IMG/VR virus record: IMGVR_UViG_3300009684_000007
Span: 1 to 35,735 of that record
From: a virus
Direction: 5' to 3' (one strand)
Length of the DNA: 35,735 bases
Positions 32,437 through 35,735 of the stretch are shown in pieces; position 1 is the stretch's first letter; the number at the start of each line of letters is the position of its first letter. The notes under the pieces were generated by a model. The model did no database searches and was not told the origin of the DNA. It saw only the letters and a program-made list of their open reading frames with translations. The position numbers were made by a program, and so were the translations under genes.

Positions 32437-32482
32437 CCGAACAGCCCCAAACCCTCAAATGATCGGAACAAATTCGGAACAA
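32437..32482. repeat. Short direct repeats beside attP (possible integrase arm sites)
   Basis: TCGGAACAA occurs at 32463-32471 and TCGGAACAA again at 32474-32482, spaced 11 bp, about one helical turn. A related CCGAACA is at 32437-32443. They lie on one side of the tRNA-like core of attP, between it and the last late gene, where arm-type integrase or host-factor sites are expected. That role is inference. Confidence 0.35.
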
Positions 32483-32505
32483 CAACCCCGAATCATTGAT
32501 TCCAA

Positions 32506-32533
32506 TGGTGCGCGCTGCAGGGTTCGAATCTGC
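32506..32533 (-). other. Probable attP core: 3' end of a tRNA gene
   Basis: Read on the minus strand, this stretch has exact tRNA 3'-end geometry: T-stem GCAGA, 7-nt loop TTCGAAC, T-stem CCTGC, a 7-nt acceptor strand AGCGCGC, discriminator A, then CCA. Four of five T-stem pairs form; the pair next to the loop is A-C where tRNAs have G-C. No anticodon arm or 5' half is present. It lies 86 bp from the integrase stop. Many tyrosine integrases use a tRNA 3' end and carry a copy in attP so that the gene is restored on integration. Confidence 0.6.
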
Positions 32534-32618
32534 AAATGTTCGTTTGAACTTGTCCGCTTGAACGCTAGTTAGTGGACATTGCCCTTCATTCTACAAGGAT
32601 CCGTCTTGATGAAGCTTC
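32534..32618. other. Spacer between attP core and integrase
   Basis: These 85 bases contain no gene. A small inverted repeat, GTTC-GTTT-GAAC (32539-32550), lies just beside the tRNA-like core and could be part of the integrase core-binding region. No clear terminator for the leftward integrase gene is visible here. Confidence 0.35.
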
Positions 32619-33851
32619 TTAGTTTCCTTTACCGAAACTCCCTTTCATCGGATCATTTCGGATCATGGAGGGACAAAGGCTAAACCATTCTTTGCCCAAC
32701 TCCTCCGGGCGGGGATTGTGATAGTGACGGTTCAGCATGGCGACCGAGGTTCCCATTTCCTCCGCCACCTGGGGAAGGTTCCGCAGCACCGCATTCCGGA
32801 AAGACCCGTAGGAGTGCCGCAAAACGTCTTGCGGCCACTTCCCATCAAAGAGCACCCGGCCAAGTCTCGCCGTTTCTTCCCACCGCGTTGGATTCCTCGG
32901 GCACACTGGGCCGATCGTGTCTTCCGTGATTCCGGCCCAGCGGAGCCATTCCATACAGGCCTCCGACATCGGGACATGACGCGGCAGGCCGACCTTCGAG
33001 ACTTCCGACGGGACATTGATCGTCTTGAATTTCCAATCGATTTCCTGAGCATGAAGACCCCGCTTGCCTTTCTTCTTGCTGGTGGGCATCGGCGCAATCT
33101 CCTCCGGGCGGAGACCCGCAAAGGCACCCAACACGACCCAAGGGCGCCACTCGATGCCGACCTCGCGCAGGATCGCCAGCAACTCAGTAGATTCCAGCAC
33201 GCGCCGCTCGCCGTGACTTGTCGCCACCAGAGGCAAGCGTTCCGCCACCGTGACCGGATCGTAACCGACCAAGCCCTCGCGCTGCAGCCAGTTCCAGATC
33301 GTCACCAGCACCGAGCGCAAGCTTTGCCGAGTCTTCGGCGACTTGTCGCCGACATCCGCATCCCACCACGCCCGGAGGTCGTCCAGGTGGACGTCCACCA
33401 CCGCCTGCCCTTTGAAATGGGAACCGACCCGCTTGGCGATGGCCTTCACCTGGCGCACCCATGGAGTCACCTCCCCGGCGGTCGACTCCTGCCACTCGCA
33501 AAAACGATCCAGTGCGCCGCTGATTTCCCCGCTCTTCGACCGAGCTTCCAGAAACGCCAACAGCGCGGCCTCCTCGACCTCTGGGCATTTCCGGTGGACT
33601 TCCTCCAGAAACCGCCGCCGCGCAGGCCGCAGGGTGCTCCAGACCAATCCTTCCGCCTGTTCGTTGAGAATGTCCTGGGCGGCCACGTCGGCCGCGTCCT
33701 TGGTCTTCCGGGTGACGTACCGCCACCGCTCGCCATCCAGCCAGGCAAAACGCCAGCAATTCCGACCCGTCGCCGGGTGCTTCCAACGATACACCGTCAA
33801 CGAGGAAGTTCCTCGACTGACCCGAAAACTTGATTTAGTAGACTTTTTCAC
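32619..33851 (-). CDS. int: Tyrosine recombinase integrase
   Basis: The integrase catalyses site-specific insertion and excision at attP/attB. The N-terminal part (about 1-60) looks like an arm-binding fold, and about 100-210 is a SAM-like core-binding domain. The catalytic domain shows Arg248 in 'FAGLRPEEI', Lys286 in 'EVSKVGLPRH', Arg345-His346 in 'DVLRHSYGS', and the nucleophile Tyr377 in 'LNRHYHNP'. The usual His of the HxxR box is Asp342 here, and the following H/W position is Thr or Ser in 'MGTS', a variant I associate with Verrucomicrobiota/Planctomycetota integrases. The start is GTG 33851. It faces away from the neighbouring rightward gene, with 24 bp between starts, and attP lies just beyond its 3' end. 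Confidence 0.92.
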   Translation of the reverse strand: MKKSTKSSFRVSRGTSSLTVYRWKHPATGRNCWRFAWLDGERWRYVTRKTKDAADVAAQDILNEQAEGLVWSTLRPARRRFLEEVHRKCPEVEEAALLAFLEARSKSGEISGALDRFCEWQESTAGEVTPWVRQVKAIAKRVGSHFKGQAVVDVHLDDLRAWWDADVGDKSPKTRQSLRSVLVTIWNWLQREGLVGYDPVTVAERLPLVATSHGERRVLESTELLAILREVGIEWRPWVVLGAFAGLRPEEIAPMPTSKKKGKRGLHAQEIDWKFKTINVPSEVSKVGLPRHVPMSEACMEWLRWAGITEDTIGPVCPRNPTRWEETARLGRVLFDGKWPQDVLRHSYGSFRNAVLRNLPQVAEEMGTSVAMLNRHYHNPRPEELGKEWFSLCPSMIRNDPMKGSFGKGN

Positions 33852-33875
33852 GGGAATAGCTATCGATCGGCAATC

Positions 33876-34181
33876 ATGAAAACTTGGCTAGGCATTGGAT
33901 TTTCTTGGATCTATTCATTAGCTCTCGCCGCTCTTCTTAACGCCTATGCCAAGGAAAACGACATCATCCTCGTCTTCCGGGTTCCAATTTACATCATAGG
34001 ATTTGCAGTCGGATTCGTCCCAATTCTAAGAGCAATTTGCTTGCTGGTCCTGTTTTGCTGTATCGCAGGAATACTCAAGGGTCTAATCTTCGGACTCGGC
34101 CTCATCGTAGCCCTCAACTTCTTCGAAGGACTCGGGATGATGATGATGCGATCCATAAAAAATAATGAACCAAAGCATTAA
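33876..34181 (+). CDS. Multi-pass membrane protein between integrase and repressor (101 aa)
   Basis: Three hydrophobic segments are visible (about 4-24, 31-50 and 53-84). The last is long (LLVLFCCIAGILKGLIFGLG) and could be one or two spans. The C-terminus is Met-rich, then basic. The gene is less GC-rich than its neighbours and uses A/T-ending codons more often. It sits between two lysogeny genes, starting 24 bp from the divergent integrase start. That placement and composition suggest a gene expressed in the lysogen, such as a superinfection-exclusion or conversion protein, but no family is recognised. Confidence 0.6.
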   Translation: MKTWLGIGFSWIYSLALAALLNAYAKENDIILVFRVPIYIIGFAVGFVPILRAICLLVLFCCIAGILKGLIFGLGLIVALNFFEGLGMMMMRSIKNNEPKH

Positions 34182-34186
34182 TTTTT

Positions 34187-34215
34187 TTCTGTTAGGGATC
34201 TTCCGCTTCTGTTAG
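34187..34215. repeat. TTCTGTTAG direct repeat
   Basis: TTCTGTTAG occurs at 34187-34195 and 34207-34215, 20 bp apart, in the AT-rich gap between the convergent ends of the membrane protein and repressor genes. No stem-loop terminator is evident here. Function unknown. Confidence 0.5.
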
Positions 34216-34233
34216 ATGCTCATCCTCCCGAGC

Positions 34234-34674
34234 TTATGCTTGGCCAGAACGGAACGACTTTCCTAGTGCCGGTTCCTCTACTACCTTCAAGGGAGACAGA
34301 CCATCAAGAGGGTCACGGTTGAAATTCACGATTTCATTCGCGCGGAACTCGATGGCTTCCTTGCAGAAGTCAATCAGGCTGGGGGATCCGATGATCCTGC
34401 TGGCCATGTCCGCCCGACTGATTTGCGCGTCGGTCATAAATAGGCGCTGGAATCCGTCCGCCAGGGGCTGTTCCGCCATGGCCTGAGCAGCTTCCTCGCG
34501 CTCGATCGCTTGGGTTAGGGCTTTTTGAATGAGCGCGGAACGCTTTGCCGTTGGCGCATTGGGCGCGAGAGCCGCACGGATGGATTGTCCGGATCTTCCG
34601 GATGCTTCCGCCAGCCATCCCCGTGTTTTTCCGAGGCGCTCCAAGCATTTGTCGATTTCCTCAAACGGGATCAT
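34234..34674 (-). CDS. Repressor-like helix-turn-helix protein (146 aa)
   Basis: The gene is leftward and divergent from the early operon, as a prophage repressor would be. Residues of about 4-45 ('IDKCLERLGKTRGWLAEASG' followed by 'SGQSIRAAL') fit an HTH_3/Cro-CI-like fold: a helix ending 'R.WLAE', then 'SGRSGQSIRAAL' as the recognition helix. The rest is helical, without a recognisable S24 peptidase (no Ser/Lys self-cleavage motif), so induction would not follow the LexA/CI autoproteolysis route. The start ATG (complement 34672-34674) borders the 102-bp operator region. There is no Shine-Dalgarno sequence. Confidence 0.65.
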   Translation of the reverse strand: MIPFEEIDKCLERLGKTRGWLAEASGRSGQSIRAALAPNAPTAKRSALIQKALTQAIEREEAAQAMAEQPLADGFQRLFMTDAQISRADMASRIIGSPSLIDFCKEAIEFRANEIVNFNRDPLDGLSPLKVVEEPALGKSFRSGQA

Positions 34675-34695
34675 GAGCTGACGCTGACATGGGTT

Positions 34696-34762
34696 GTGTC
34701 AAACTTCCATCTTTTTTATCCCAAAGTGTCAGTTTTCCATTGACGGAGTGTCAGGCTTCCAC
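34696..34762 (+). promoter_or_regulatory. Three operator-like repeats
   Basis: The 15-nt motif GTGTCA-N3-TTCCA(T/C) occurs at 34696-34710, 34726-34740 and 34748-34762, all in the same direction. The first is also the right half of an inverted TGACA-N7-TGTCA (34685-34701). The second touches the -35 box and the third fills the spacer of the early promoter, so bound protein would block it. These are the likely binding sites for the divergent repressor or for the small downstream regulator. Confidence 0.7.
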
Positions 34763-34768
34763 AATAGT
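34740..34768 (+). promoter_or_regulatory. Early rightward promoter
   Basis: TTGACG (34740-34745) and AATAGT (34763-34768) are separated by exactly 17 bp and lie 8 bp upstream of the first early gene. The boxes are a fair match to a vegetative sigma-70-type promoter. With the usual 6-8 nt to the start site, the transcript would begin almost at the ATG at 34777, giving a leaderless or nearly leaderless mRNA. Confidence 0.6.
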
Positions 34769-34776
34769 CCTCGCAC

Positions 34777-34986
34777 ATGCCAAGCGAACGCATCCCCTAC
34801 GACCGGCTTTCGGCCGTCGATCTCCGAGACCTCTCTGAAGAGCACATGACCGGCCTGCGCCGTGAGGCGATGCGGCGGGGAGTCAGCATGTCGGGCCTTC
34901 TTGGCCAGCTCGTTGATGAGATGGCCAAGCGGATCATCAACGCCGAGGGGGCCAAGCAAGACAACACCCTCTCCTCTGTCTCCTGA
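34777..34986 (+). CDS. Small early regulator, ribbon-helix-helix-like (69 aa)
   Basis: This is the first gene of the rightward early operon, facing the repressor across the operator region, the place of a Cro-type regulator. Residues of about 20-52 ('EHMTGLRREAMRRGVSMSGL' continuing 'LGQLVDEMAKRI') match the two-helix pattern of ribbon-helix-helix proteins, in which a helix, 'rGvS.S.ll', and a second helix follow a short DNA-contacting strand. The preceding strand is not obvious, so the fold is tentative. If correct, it may bind the GTGTCA repeats and oppose the repressor. Confidence 0.55.
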   Translation: MPSERIPYDRLSAVDLRDLSEEHMTGLRREAMRRGVSMSGLLGQLVDEMAKRIINAEGAKQDNTLSSVS

Positions 34987-35010
34987 ACTCTATCTCCACA
35001 CACAACCACT

Positions 35011-35349
35011 ATGCACGCAATCCACGACCCCGAGCTCCCCATGCCCGGCCTTCCAACCTCCGCCGCTGAAGACTTCCGCCTTTCCGGCGGTAGCAATCCG
35101 CTGACCGAGACCTTCCTCGACCTCCGCCACCGGATCGCCGGCCAGCCAGACGTTTTTCGGGTCATGGACCTCAAGCCACACCCGACCACTCCAGGCCAGT
35201 TCCTTTACCTGATTCAAACTCGATTCCAGTTCCCGAAATACGTCATCGGGCAAACCGACGCCCTCAATCAGTCGCCCAAGGTCCTGATCACTTGCGGCAT
35301 GGAATGGTCCGCCTGCGACTACTGGACAAACGGAATCGAACTCCTCTGA
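35011..35349 (+). CDS. Hypothetical early protein (112 aa)
   Basis: Function not recognised. The N-terminal 30 residues are Pro-rich and probably disordered. The rest is mixed ('ETFLDLRHRIAGQPDVFRVM', 'QFLYLIQTRFQFPKYVIGQ', 'VLITCGMEWSACDYWTNG'), with no membrane segment or known motif. It is the second gene of the early operon, with 24 bp from the previous stop and 4 bp to the next start, so it is certainly cotranscribed with them. Confidence 0.55.
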   Translation: MHAIHDPELPMPGLPTSAAEDFRLSGGSNPLTETFLDLRHRIAGQPDVFRVMDLKPHPTTPGQFLYLIQTRFQFPKYVIGQTDALNQSPKVLITCGMEWSACDYWTNGIELL

Positions 35350-35353
35350 CGCC

Positions 35354-35617
35354 ATGCAGCTTTCTCCAGAAGATCGAGACGCCGTCCGCCAGCTTGCCGC
35401 CGAGCGGATCGTCTCCGAGCTCCGCGCCGAACTGGGCGGATGCTTTGCCGGCCTGATCGTCCTGCCGCTCAACGTCGTGGGCCCGATGATTGGACTCTCC
35501 GGGAAGCAGGCCGGTCGCCGCCTCCCCATCACTTCGATGGGTCCCCGTTCCAATGGCGTGACCCTCCAGAACCTCCAGACGCACCTCGCCAACAACACCG
35601 CACGGAAAACTGCATGA
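35354..35617 (+). CDS. Excisionase-like / MerR-type HTH protein candidate (87 aa)
   Basis: After an N-terminal helix (about 5-28), residues of about 42-80 ('MIGLSGKQAGRRLPITSMGP' and 'VTLQNLQTHLANNT') show the layout of excisionase-type winged helix proteins: a helix-turn-helix, a Leu-Pro-rich turn, a short basic wing, and a final helix ('dLe.hLa'). A small protein of this type early in a temperate phage operon could be the directionality factor for the integrase, although it is not next to int. Its TGA overlaps the ATG at the circle join (35614 = 2). Confidence 0.45.
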   Translation: MQLSPEDRDAVRQLAAERIVSELRAELGGCFAGLIVLPLNVVGPMIGLSGKQAGRRLPITSMGPRSNGVTLQNLQTHLANNTARKTA

Positions 35618-35735
35618 CCGGACTCGACCACCTCGCCCGACTTCAATCTGCGGAGGCCATCGCCCATGACAAGGCGATCGCCACCCTTTCACAGGAAACC
35701 CTCCTCGCCGCCGCCCAAGACCTTGGCCGACGCCG
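35613..35735. repeat. Terminal direct repeat, right copy
   Basis: This is identical to bases 1-123. It contains the first 122 bases of the 66-residue gene that is complete at 2-202 and so runs off the end of the window here. It should be counted once when the circle is closed. Confidence 0.95.

Noticed and set aside
32500-32560. Complete tRNA gene
   Set aside because: Only the T-arm, acceptor 3' strand and CCA are present; there is no anticodon arm or D-arm, and one T-stem pair is broken. An attP fragment explains it better.
32459-32572. 37-codon ORF across attP
   Set aside because: It is a shadow of the Ser/Pro-rich third frame and runs straight through the tRNA-like core; there is no start signal or protein-like pattern.

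Overview
This window is essentially one complete temperate podovirus (short-tailed phage) genome or excised prophage. The first 123 bases recur exactly as the last 123 (1-123 = 35613-35735), so the molecule closes to a circle of about 35,612 bp. Base composition is GC-rich, genes are packed with ATGA-type overlaps, and nearly all of them read rightward. The morphogenesis block follows the T7/BPP-1-like plan: terminase, portal, Bbp19-like protein, scaffold, capsid, decoration protein, tail tubes A and B, internal virion proteins, giant virion protein, tail fibre. Unlike T7, there is an integrase and a repressor-type control region, and I recognise no phage RNA or DNA polymerase. The host is not identified directly. 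The tyrosine integrase has an 'LRHSYGS...MGTS...HYHNP' catalytic region of a kind I associate with Verrucomicrobiota/Planctomycetota, so a GC-rich host from that group is a tentative guess.

Layout, read as a circle from the control region. 33.9-34.8 kb: a membrane protein of lower GC, a leftward repressor-like gene, and an intergenic operator with three GTGTCA-N3-TTCCA(T/C) repeats around a rightward promoter. 34.8 kb through the join to 4.36 kb: the early rightward operon, with small regulators, an excisionase-like protein, a RusA-type resolvase fused to a DUF551-like tail, a replication initiator whose own gene carries iteron-like repeats, and a DnaC-like helicase loader. 4.35-8.6 kb: terminase small and large subunits and portal. 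8.6-11.8 kb: Bbp19-like protein with a possible +1 frameshift extension, scaffold, major capsid and decoration protein; the last two form a unit bracketed by two intrinsic terminators. 11.85-18.0 kb: tail tubes, a cupin-like protein and internal virion proteins. 18.0-27.6 kb: one 3,193-residue polyvalent protein. 27.7-30.5 kb: a small tail protein and a tail fibre carrying an SGNH esterase-like domain. 30.5-32.4 kb: the lysis region, with membrane proteins, a lipoprotein and an Amidase_3 endolysin. 32.4-33.85 kb: attP and the leftward integrase.

The most unusual part is the giant virion gene. Its ends look like an ejected internal-virion core protein. Its middle (about 21.4-24.3 kb) is a lower-GC patchwork of cargo modules, including an ADP-ribosyltransferase-like (ART-PolyVal type) domain, separated by short repeated linkers of the DQSFSVG kind. 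One module is flanked by a 42-nt in-frame direct repeat. Another junction contains what looks like non-coding DNA: a terminator hairpin and a pair of identical palindromes, read through in frame.

A second genome-wide signal is the 13-mer GCCACCTGTTCAA. It occurs four times, always ahead of a virion gene block and three times 35-38 nt before a start codon, and is a candidate late-promoter element. Gene starts generally lack Shine-Dalgarno sequences.
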